The notes below the pieces were generated by a model, which was not told the origin of the DNA, ran no database searches, and saw nothing but the letters and a program-made list of their open reading frames with translations. Position numbers and translations under genes: made by a program. A stretch of 9,448 bases of DNA from Candidatus Woesearchaeota archaeon (GTDB lineage Archaea; Nanobdellota; Nanobdellia; Woesearchaeales; SM23-78): the NCBI GenBank assembly GCA_011372335.1, contig DRSY01000117.1, positions 1 to 9,448 of the forward strand, read 5' to 3'. Below are positions 5,000 through 9,448 of the stretch, one piece after another (the stretch's first letter is position 1; every line of letters begins with the position of its first letter).

Positions 5000-6259
5000 A
5001 TGACAGAAGATAATATTAATCGGGTTTTTGAAGAAGTAATAAAAGAGATTAAACCTGAAAAACAGGAGTTTAAACAAGTAGATGAGACTATAAGAAAAAT
5101 CAATGTTCTTCTTAAAAAAAATAATATAAAGGCCGAATGCATTGCCGGAGGTAGTTATGCAAAGGGCACGATTCTCAAAAATGATTTTGACATTGACTTG
5201 TTTGTAAGGTTTGATTATGCTTATAAGGATAAGGATATCTCTGGGTTGCTAGGAAAAGCCATTAAGCCTCTTGGACCAGAACTGGTGCATGGAAGCAGGG
5301 ATTATTACCAGCTAAGAGTGGATGGTCTGCTCTTTGAAATTGTGCCTGTGCTTAGGATAAGTGATTATAAAAAAGCAGTTAATGTTACTGATATGAGCCC
5401 TTTGCATGTTGATTATGTTAAGAAGCACATGATAAAAAAACCTTGGCTTGGTGATGAGATAAGACTGGCAAAGCAGTTCTGTAAAGCAGCACGGGTGTAC
5501 GGAGCTGAGAGTTATATAAGGGGCTTCTCAGGGCATGTGCTTGACCTCTTAATAATATATTATGGTGGGTTTAAGAACTTATTAATGCAAGCAAGTGTGT
5601 GGGGCAGTAGGGTTATTATAGACCCTGAGGCTCATCTAAGCAACCCTTTAGAGCAATTAAACAAATCAAAGGTGCTCTCGCCTATAATAATCGTTGATCC
5701 GATCCAGCCGGATAGGAATGCCGCAGCAGCAGTTAGCAGAGAAAAGTTTGAGTTATTCAAACAGAAAGCTAAGGAGTTCCTTGAAGAGCCAAGTAAAGAA
5801 TTCTTTGAAGTAAAGAGGATAAGTGTTGAAGTTCTTAAAAATAAAGCTAAGAATGACTGGTTAATAATCCTAAGAGCAAAACCTCTAAGAGGAAAAGAGG
5901 ATGTGATAGGAGCTAAGGTAATGAAGTGTTTTGAGCATATTGAAAGGCATCTTAGGAGGAATGAGTTTTGTATATTAGAGTGTGGATGGGAGTTTGACCC
6001 GGAGGAGAGCTTATTATATTACATTATAAGGAAAGAGAAATTATCTGATAAAATAATTATTAAAGGCCCGCCTATAAGAGTAAGGAAGAATGCTAGGATG
6101 TTCAGGAGTAAGCACAAAGAAGTGTTTGAGAAGAAAGGAAGATTATACGCTAAAGAAAAAAGAAAATACAACACTCCTAAGGAACTTCTTAAGGACTTAA
6201 TCAAAGAGGAGTATATTAAGCAAAGAGTTAGGAAGATGAGCTTTTTAAACTGTTCCTAA
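5000..6259 (+). CDS. cca: Archaeal (class I) CCA tRNA nucleotidyltransferase
   Basis: Adds or repairs the 3' CCA of tRNA using CTP and ATP without a nucleic-acid template; 419 aa from the ATG, close to the roughly 437 aa of the A. fulgidus enzyme. The nucleotidyltransferase head has GGSYAKGT (residues 50-57), D64-x-D66 in DFDIDLF, and a third carboxylate E113 in LLFEIVPV, where A. fulgidus has Asp110. The central archaeal CCA domain follows, with VKKHM, RLAKQFCKAARVYG and SYIRGFSGHVLDLLIIYYGGF, then DPIQPDRNAAAAVS. The C-terminal tail domain carries IIKGPPI and the FRSKHKEVFEKKGRLYAKEKRKY segment typical of the family. An in-frame TTG six bases upstream lies at the predicted start of transcription and is unlikely to be used. 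It is a single gene; the promoter diverges from the antiporter. Confidence 0.92.
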   Translation: MTEDNINRVFEEVIKEIKPEKQEFKQVDETIRKINVLLKKNNIKAECIAGGSYAKGTILKNDFDIDLFVRFDYAYKDKDISGLLGKAIKPLGPELVHGSRDYYQLRVDGLLFEIVPVLRISDYKKAVNVTDMSPLHVDYVKKHMIKKPWLGDEIRLAKQFCKAARVYGAESYIRGFSGHVLDLLIIYYGGFKNLLMQASVWGSRVIIDPEAHLSNPLEQLNKSKVLSPIIIVDPIQPDRNAAAAVSREKFELFKQKAKEFLEEPSKEFFEVKRISVEVLKNKAKNDWLIILRAKPLRGKEDVIGAKVMKCFEHIERHLRRNEFCILECGWEFDPEESLLYYIIRKEKLSDKIIIKGPPIRVRKNARMFRSKHKEVFEKKGRLYAKEKRKYNTPKELLKDLIKEEYIKQRVRKMSFLNCS

Positions 6260-6303
6260 AAACCTTTTAAGAACCACAATAAGGAACTAATGAACCCCCT
6301 ACT

Positions 6304-6504
6304 ATGAACTCGCGGATAAGCGCTAAGGGCACCGTTCAGAAGCTAAAAGATTCTTATTTGCAATTAACCAGGTAAACAGTATTCTCAGCCATAAAGCGAA
6401 AATTCGGACCTGGCGTAAGCTCTACAACATATGCTGCTCAAAGAGCAGAGCTCTATTGCAGAGCAATAGCACATAACATAATTAATTTAATTCAAAAACT
6501 TTTT
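6304..6504 (+). pseudogene. C-terminal remnant of a DDE transposase, interrupted by a stop
   Basis: One reading frame reads MNSRISAKGTVQKLKDSYLQ-LTR-stop-TVFSAIKRKFGPGV-SSTTYAAQRAELYCRAIAHN-IINLI. The second part matches the common end of IS4/IS5-like DDE transposases, where a Glu precedes xVFSaIKRkFG and a helix with a cell-division-like 'AQ..E...R..aHNI' follows. The in-frame TAA (6373-6375) sits exactly where that Glu belongs, six residues before the conserved Lys (E-x6-K of the YREK signature), so GAA to TAA is the simplest lesion. The expected Arg and Tyr of the signature are not at their usual spacing. No N-terminal part, inverted ends or target-site duplication can be seen, so only a relic of about 65 codons remains. 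The exact IS family is unknown. Recognition is from memory of the family, not a search. Confidence 0.62.
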
Positions 6505-6530
6505 CAACGCAGCCCTTTCTTACCGCAATA

Positions 6531-6584
6531 TTTAAATATAAACACCTCCTACCCCCTTAGTAAGTTTCACTATTTCAGGGGGGT
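6531..6584 (+). promoter_or_regulatory. promoter, inverted repeat and ribosome binding site of the tyrosine-rich gene
   Basis: TTTAAATA (6531-6538) predicts a start near 6561 and a leader of about 31 nt. A G6 ribosome binding site (GGGGGGTAATC, 6578 onward) lies seven bases before the ATG. TACCCCC at 6550-6556 is the exact complement of GGGGGTA at 6579-6585, and CACCTCCT at 6543-6550 equals the usual 16S anti-Shine-Dalgarno sequence. If transcription began further upstream, these could mask the ribosome binding site; with the predicted start they lie just outside the transcript and would act only as DNA. Confidence 0.45.
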
Positions 6585-6591
6585 AATCGAG

Positions 6592-6876
6592 ATGAGGGTT
6601 GGAAAGCTATCTCTATGCTTTGTTCTTGGATTAATGATAATGCTTCTGAGTATTATAAGCGTAGCTGCGTATTATCCTTATTATTATCATTACAGAGTAC
6701 GCCCTTACCACTCTTATTACAGGCATTATTATGCACCCGCTGTTTTTTATTATGCGCCTCTCTATGTGTATAGTTGGGGTTGGTATGTGCCTTCTTATTA
6801 TTACTACAAGTATTATCCTTACAGGTATTATTATAGACCTTATTACAGGCCTTGTTACTGGTGGGGTTGCTGGTAG
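6592..6876 (+). CDS. Small secreted tyrosine-rich protein of unknown function
   Basis: A 94-aa protein I do not recognise. It starts with a clear signal peptide: MRVGK, then a hydrophobic stretch LSLCFVLGLMIMLLSIISVA to residue 25, with likely cleavage after A26 (VAA then YYPYYY). The mature part of about 68 residues holds 29 Tyr (43%), five Trp, and many Arg, His and Pro, but no Asp or Glu at all. It consists of loose repeats such as YYYHYRVRPYHSYYRHYY and YYYYKYYPYRYYYRPYYRP, ending in CYWWGCW with two cysteines spaced C-x4-C. There is no second membrane segment or lipobox. Such a cationic aromatic chain would suit an envelope, adhesive or cross-linked surface component, which is inference. 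The promoter and strong ribosome binding site suggest real expression. It follows a transposase relic, and two stop codons (TAG TAA) end it. Confidence 0.78.
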   Translation: MRVGKLSLCFVLGLMIMLLSIISVAAYYPYYYHYRVRPYHSYYRHYYAPAVFYYAPLYVYSWGWYVPSYYYYKYYPYRYYYRPYYRPCYWWGCW

Positions 6877-6906
6877 TAAGAAAGGCTGAATAGAGTGTTA
6901 ATTAAA

Positions 6907-6938
6907 TATTCTGAACTTTGAAGAATTCTTTTAGAATA
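6907..6938 (+). terminator. possible stem-loop after the tyrosine-rich gene
   Basis: TATTCT (6907-6912) and AGAATA (6933-6938) can pair around an inner AAGAATTCTT palindrome, with some bulged bases; A-rich and then T5 sequence follows. It is AT-rich and weak. A better T run is T7 at 6984-6990. Otherwise nothing is seen between 6877 and 6970. Confidence 0.25.
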
Positions 6939-6970
6939 AAAAAAGGTTTTTATGGATTAAAAGAAAAAAC

Positions 6971-6979
6971 TTTTTAAAT
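6971..6979 (+). promoter_or_regulatory. TATA box upstream of the rps15 leader region
   Basis: CTTTTTAAAT (core TTTTTAAAT) has an AAAAAAC stretch before it at the factor-B side and predicts a start near 7001. It is the best promoter before rps15; nearer candidates such as GTATATAA at 7146-7153 would start transcription inside the coding region. Confidence 0.4.
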
Positions 6980-7000
6980 CCTATTTTTTTCTCTTGTCAT

Positions 7001-7171
7001 AAATTGATGGATGAACCGGTCATTTTCATGGCTTGTTCATACTGGAAACATTAAGGATTTCTTATTGTTTCCTATCCGAAGTCGTGGTTTCAGAAATAAG
7101 GATACAAGGATAAAATAAGAAGTCATAATAGGGAGTACATAGGAAGTATATAATTGGTACGGGTGATAGTG
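7001..7171 (+). promoter_or_regulatory. candidate structured 5' leader of rps15-recJ, or a small RNA
   Basis: If transcription starts near 7001 the rps15 message has a leader of about 171 nt, long for an archaeon. It contains a strong hairpin: GGAAACA (7044-7050) with TGTTTCC (7066-7072), one T-T mismatch, then TAAG (7052-7055) with CTTA (7061-7064) around a five-base loop GATTT. Immediately after, TATCC (7073-7077) can pair with GGATA (7100-7104), and before it ATGAA (7011-7015) can pair with TTCAT (7025-7029), giving three helices in a row. uS15 binds RNA helix junctions and represses its own mRNA in bacteria, so an autoregulatory leader is a reasonable but unproven idea. A stand-alone RNA ending before 7140 is the alternative. 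Confidence 0.35.
7011..7118 (+). CDS. possible 35-codon reading frame upstream of rps15
   Basis: An ATG at 7011, about 10 bases after the predicted start of transcription, opens 35 codons beginning MNRSFSWLVHTGNIKDF and ending in a basic RGFRNKDTRIK tail. There is no clear ribosome binding site, but leaderless translation is possible. I recognise no family. The 7044-7072 hairpin lies inside it, and a frame of this length arises easily by chance, so it may well not be translated. Confidence 0.15.
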   Translation: MNRSFSWLVHTGNIKDFLLFPIRSRGFRNKDTRIK

Positions 7172-7627
7172 ATGGCGCGTATGCATTCAAGAGCAAAGGG
7201 TAAGAGCAGGAGTACTAAGCCTAGTAGGAAGGTTGTTCCTAGCTGGGTGAAGTATAAGCCTAAGGAAGTAGAACTCTTAGTGGTTAAGTATGCTAAGGAG
7301 GGGAAGACTCCTTCCCAGATAGGAATATATCTTAGGGATGAGTACGGCATCCCTGATGTTAAGCTAATAACTAAGAAGAGTATTACTAAGATAGTAGAAG
7401 AGCGGAAGCTCTTAAAGGAGGTGCCTGAAGATTTGATGGCATTGATAAGAAAGGCCATCCTTATAAGGAAGCATTTGGCTGAGAACAGGAAAGACAAGCC
7501 GGCTCTCAGGGGATTGCAGTTAACAGAGTCAAAGATAAAGAGGCTTACTAAGTATTATAAGAGGAAAGGCAGATTACCAATTACATGGAGGTATGATCCT
7601 AAGAGGATACGGCTTTTAGTAGAATGA
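7172..7627 (+). CDS. rps15: Small ribosomal subunit protein uS15, archaeal type
   Basis: Archaeal/eukaryotic-type S15 (eukaryotic S13), a primary 16S rRNA binder; 151 aa, the usual archaeal length. It opens with the canonical [20 protein letters not shown], then a helical domain with [31 protein letters not shown] (shown here as a single known family segment, residues 31-61), then the S15 core with [23 protein letters not shown] and [14 protein letters not shown], and ends [13 protein letters not shown]. The ATG at 7172 is chosen over an in-frame TTG 18 bases earlier because the conserved MARMHS begins here and GGGTGAT lies just upstream. It is followed after 43 bp by the RecJ-like nuclease, a pairing common in archaea that suggests an operon. 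Confidence 0.95.
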   Translation: MARMHSRAKGKSRSTKPSRKVVPSWVKYKPKEVELLVVKYAKEGKTPSQIGIYLRDEYGIPDVKLITKKSITKIVEERKLLKEVPEDLMALIRKAILIRKHLAENRKDKPALRGLQLTESKIKRLTKYYKRKGRLPITWRYDPKRIRLLVE

Positions 7628-7670
7628 AGCTGAGAATAAGCTGTGTAGTAAGGGAGATGAGTAAGGAAAC

Positions 7671-9086
7671 ATGAGTTCTGGTAAGTTCAAGGATTTTGAA
7701 GCAGCTCTTTTAAGAGCTGCTGAGGAGTTCAGGAAGATTAAGAGGACGGAAATTATTAGGCTTATTAGTAACTTGGATGCGGATGGGATTAGTGCTGCTA
7801 GTATTATTATCAGGGTGCTTGAGAGGCTTAATTTTTCTTACTCAGTGTCTATCTTGCACCAGTTAAAAGAGGAGAACGCAAAGGAACTTGCGGAAGAGGA
7901 TTATGAGTATTATGTTTTTTGTGATCTTGGCTCTGGGCAGTTAAGTCATATTAATAAATATTTTAAGGGTAAGCAAGTATTTGTGTTTGATCATCATGAA
8001 GTTCAAGGGGTGGCTGATGGGAATGTTGTTCATATTAATCCTCATGAGTTCGGTTTTGATGGCTCTTCAGAGATAAGTGCTGCTGGTGTTTGCTTCTTGT
8101 TCGCCAGAGCAGTTGATAAGAAGAACGAGGACTTGGCTCATCTTGCGGTTATTGGTGCGATCGGGGATGTGCAGGAGAAGAATGGTTTTCAAGGTTTAAA
8201 TAAGGTTATTCTTGAGATTGCTGTTAGTAAGGGAAGGATTAAGGTTGAGAAGGGTCTTAGGTTGTTTGGCTTGCAGACAAGGCCTTTGCATAAGTTGCTT
8301 GAGTACAGCTCTGATATTAGCATACCTGGTGTGACTGGTAATGAGTCCGGAGCAGTGCAGTTCTTAAAGGAGATTGGTGTTGAGCCTGTTGATAATGAGG
8401 GGAAGTGGAGGTGTTTTAGTGGGCTTACAGATGCTGAGAAGAAGAGGCTTGTGGCGGGTATTATTATGAAGAGGCAGGCGGCTGGGGTTAGGAACCCCGA
8501 GGATGTGTTTACTAATGTTTATGTTCTTCCAGATGAGAAGCCAGGGTATTTCAGGGATGCAAAGGAGTTCTCTACTCTGCTTAATTCTTGTGGTAGGCTG
8601 GGGAATGCTTCTCTGGGTATTGGGGCTTGTCTGGGGGATGAGAAGCAGAGGTTGATGGCGGTTAGTAGCTTGAAGGATTATAAGAAGGAGATTGTTTCAT
8701 CAATGAATTGGTACAAGGATCATGTTTCAAGCGGCTCTGATAGGATTATTAAGGGCAGGAATTATATTATTATTAATGCAAAGGATAATGTTCTTGCTAC
8801 AATGATAGGCACTATTGCTAGTATGATTTCTAAGAATAATGATTTAGAAGATAATGTTTTTGTGCTGAGCATGGCTCGTAATCCTGATAATACTACTAAG
8901 GTTTCTCTGAGGATTACAGGTAATCCTGATGGTGTTGATTTGAGGAGTATTGTATCTGAGCTTGTGGAACGTGTTGGTGGTGAGGCTGGTGGGCATCAGT
9001 ACGCTGCAGGTGCTGTTATTGATACTGATAAGGAGGGTTTGTTTATTGAGGAGGCGAAGGCTTTGTTTGAGAGTTTCAGAGTCTAA
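7671..9086 (+). CDS. RecJ-like single-strand-specific exonuclease (DHH/DHHA1, GAN-like)
   Basis: An archaeal RecJ-family DHH phosphoesterase, 471 aa, close in length to the GINS-associated nuclease GAN of Thermococcus; eukaryotic Cdc45 belongs to the same superfamily. DHH domain motifs: SNLDADGISAA with D36 and D38 (motif I), YVFCDLGSGQ with D85 (motif II), VFVFDHHEV with D107-H108-H109 (motif III), and IGAIGDVQEK with D166 (motif IV). The C-terminal DHHA1 domain has LRITGNPDGVDL and GGEAGGHQYAAGAVI with the GGH motif (440-442). All metal ligands are present, so it should be active, unlike Cdc45. Role in replication or repair is inferred from the family. The ATG at 7671 follows AAGGA; rps15 lies 43 bp upstream. 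Its coding strand is strikingly G+T-rich (one 60-base line from 8401 has 26 G and 5 C). Confidence 0.92.
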   Translation: MSSGKFKDFEAALLRAAEEFRKIKRTEIIRLISNLDADGISAASIIIRVLERLNFSYSVSILHQLKEENAKELAEEDYEYYVFCDLGSGQLSHINKYFKGKQVFVFDHHEVQGVADGNVVHINPHEFGFDGSSEISAAGVCFLFARAVDKKNEDLAHLAVIGAIGDVQEKNGFQGLNKVILEIAVSKGRIKVEKGLRLFGLQTRPLHKLLEYSSDISIPGVTGNESGAVQFLKEIGVEPVDNEGKWRCFSGLTDAEKKRLVAGIIMKRQAAGVRNPEDVFTNVYVLPDEKPGYFRDAKEFSTLLNSCGRLGNASLGIGACLGDEKQRLMAVSSLKDYKKEIVSSMNWYKDHVSSGSDRIIKGRNYIIINAKDNVLATMIGTIASMISKNNDLEDNVFVLSMARNPDNTTKVSLRITGNPDGVDLRSIVSELVERVGGEAGGHQYAAGAVIDTDKEGLFIEEAKALFESFRV

Positions 9087-9089
9087 TTC

Positions 9090-9112
9090 TTTTTTTTGTT
9101 TTTCTTTGTTAA
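9090..9112 (+). terminator. T-rich terminator after the RecJ-like gene
   Basis: T8 at 9090-9097 followed by GTTTTTCTTTG begins three bases after the stop codon. It fits an archaeal T-tract terminator. Confidence 0.5.
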
Positions 9113-9138
9113 AGCTTGTGTGGCTTCGCCTCAAAACA

Positions 9139-9351
9139 ATTTATAACTACTAAACAGTGGTTAAAATCGAAACATTTATAAATAAGAAGTGTGTAAGATT
9201 AAAAAAAACATTCAAAGATATTCAAAAATCAATAAAAAAAAGCCAGGTAAAAAATAAAGATAACACGATAACATGATCACAACGATAAAAAATATATATG
9301 TTAAAATAAAAGAAAGGAGGTTTAATCAAAAAAAAATTAAGTAAGAGGTGA
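9139..9351 (+). promoter_or_regulatory. AT-rich regulatory region before the last gene
   Basis: An 8-bp stem (TAACTACT 9144-9151 with AGTGGTTA 9156-9163, one G-T pair, AAAC loop) lies next to a TTTATAAA box at 9175-9182. Further on, three degenerate tandem octamers GATAACAC, GATAACAT and GATCACAA (9259-9282) end about 10 bp before a second TATA box ATATATAT (9292-9299), whose predicted start is near 9321. Two ribosome-binding-site-like stretches follow, GGAGGT (9316-9321, with no start codon in range) and GAGGTGA (9345-9351). The octamers are placed where an archaeal regulator or activator could bind. No gene is seen between 9087 and 9355. Confidence 0.35.
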
Positions 9352-9355
9352 GAAA

Positions 9356-9448
9356 ATGAATGAAAAGTATCTTGGTATTGTAGAGATTCCTTCTTTAGGA
9401 ATAGCAAACTACACAATAGATACAGACATAGGCCATGGTAGGAATAAT
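9356..9448 (+). CDS. start of an unrecognised protein, cut by the window end
   Basis: The ATG at 9356 lies four bases after a full GAGGTGA ribosome binding site and opens 31 codons with no stop before the window ends. The peptide begins MNEKYLGIVEIPSLGIANYT and continues IDTDIGHGRNN. There is no signal peptide or obvious motif, and I recognise no family. The strong ribosome binding site, TATA box and upstream repeats support a real gene. Confidence 0.6.
   Translation, partial: MNEKYLGIVEIPSLGIANYTIDTDIGHGRNN

Noticed and set aside
6290..6480. A structured non-coding RNA or tRNA in the G+C-richer gap after the CCA gene, with hairpins CTGCTC-AAA-GAGCAG and CTATTGC-AGA-GCAATAG and a CCAGGT/ACCTGG pair.
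   Set aside because: The same bases read as a transposase C-terminus in one frame (SAIKRKFG, AHNI), which explains the composition better. No tRNA acceptor stem, D arm or T arm could be assembled on either strand; the GTTCAGAA is not flanked by a stem.
6376..6591. An N-terminal extension of the tyrosine-rich protein, since the frame is open back to the stop at 6373.
   Set aside because: The upstream codons contain the TATA box and match a transposase. The ATG at 6592 has a strong ribosome binding site and starts a clean signal peptide.
7001..7110. A C/D box guide RNA, from the GATGGATGA near 7005.
   Set aside because: No convincing D box (CTGA) at a suitable distance and no D'/C' pair were found.
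7123..7497. Minus-strand frame of 124 codons opposite rps15.
   Set aside because: Shadow of the uS15 gene, which is certain. The same applies to minus-strand frames at 206-508, 6019-6204 and 8844-9134 and plus-strand frames at 746-1144, 4290-4475 and 8950-9153.
9165..9416. Minus-strand reading frame at 9222-9416.
   Set aside because: Low-complexity translation of AT-rich DNA, lying opposite promoter elements and the start of a gene with a good ribosome binding site.

Overview
The window is archaeal, with every recognisable gene belonging to archaeal information processing or housekeeping. It carries Rpo7, Spt4, eS24, eS27, a uS15 with the archaeal/eukaryotic N-terminal extension, a class I (archaeal-type) CCA-adding enzyme, a PAC2-family proteasome assembly chaperone, an Fcf1-like PIN protein and a RecJ-like/GAN DHH nuclease. 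Promoters are AT-rich TATA boxes (TTTAAATA, TTTATAAA) about 26 bp before inferred starts. Some genes look leaderless; others carry GAGGTGA-type ribosome binding sites. The AT-rich intergenic DNA, lysine-rich proteins and compact layout would fit a DPANN or mesophilic euryarchaeal lineage, but the lineage cannot be fixed from this sequence.

Layout. An Lrp/AsnC regulator lies at 150-665 (+) behind an apparent autoregulatory promoter. The classic archaeal transcription/translation cluster follows on the minus strand, in transcription order: Fcf1-like PIN (2687-2286), rpo7 (2286-1696, overlapping by one base), spt4 (1650-1465), rps24e (1392-955) and rps27ae (913-698). Oligo-T tracts follow several of these genes. 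A PAC2 gene (2789-3478, +) diverges from that cluster. A minus-strand CPA1-type cation/proton antiporter (4843-3554) diverges from a leaderless CCA-adding enzyme (5000-6259, +).

The stretch 6260-7171 is the accessory part. It holds the decayed C-terminal end of a transposase (6304-6504), then a small predicted secreted protein whose mature part is about 43% tyrosine (6592-6876). After that comes about 300 bases containing a TATA box, a strong hairpin and possibly a 35-codon reading frame, just before rps15. uS15 (7172-7627) and the RecJ-like nuclease (7671-9086) form a plus-strand pair. The window ends with an AT-rich regulatory stretch and the first 31 codons of an unrecognised gene (9356 onward).

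Most promising for novelty are the tyrosine-rich secreted protein beside the transposase relic, the structured region upstream of rps15 that could be a long mRNA leader, the phased operator-like repeats before the Lrp gene, and the antiporter whose ND cation-site Asp is replaced by Thr. No CRISPR array, tRNA, rRNA or complete mobile element is visible, and I do not see a clear multi-gene undescribed system.
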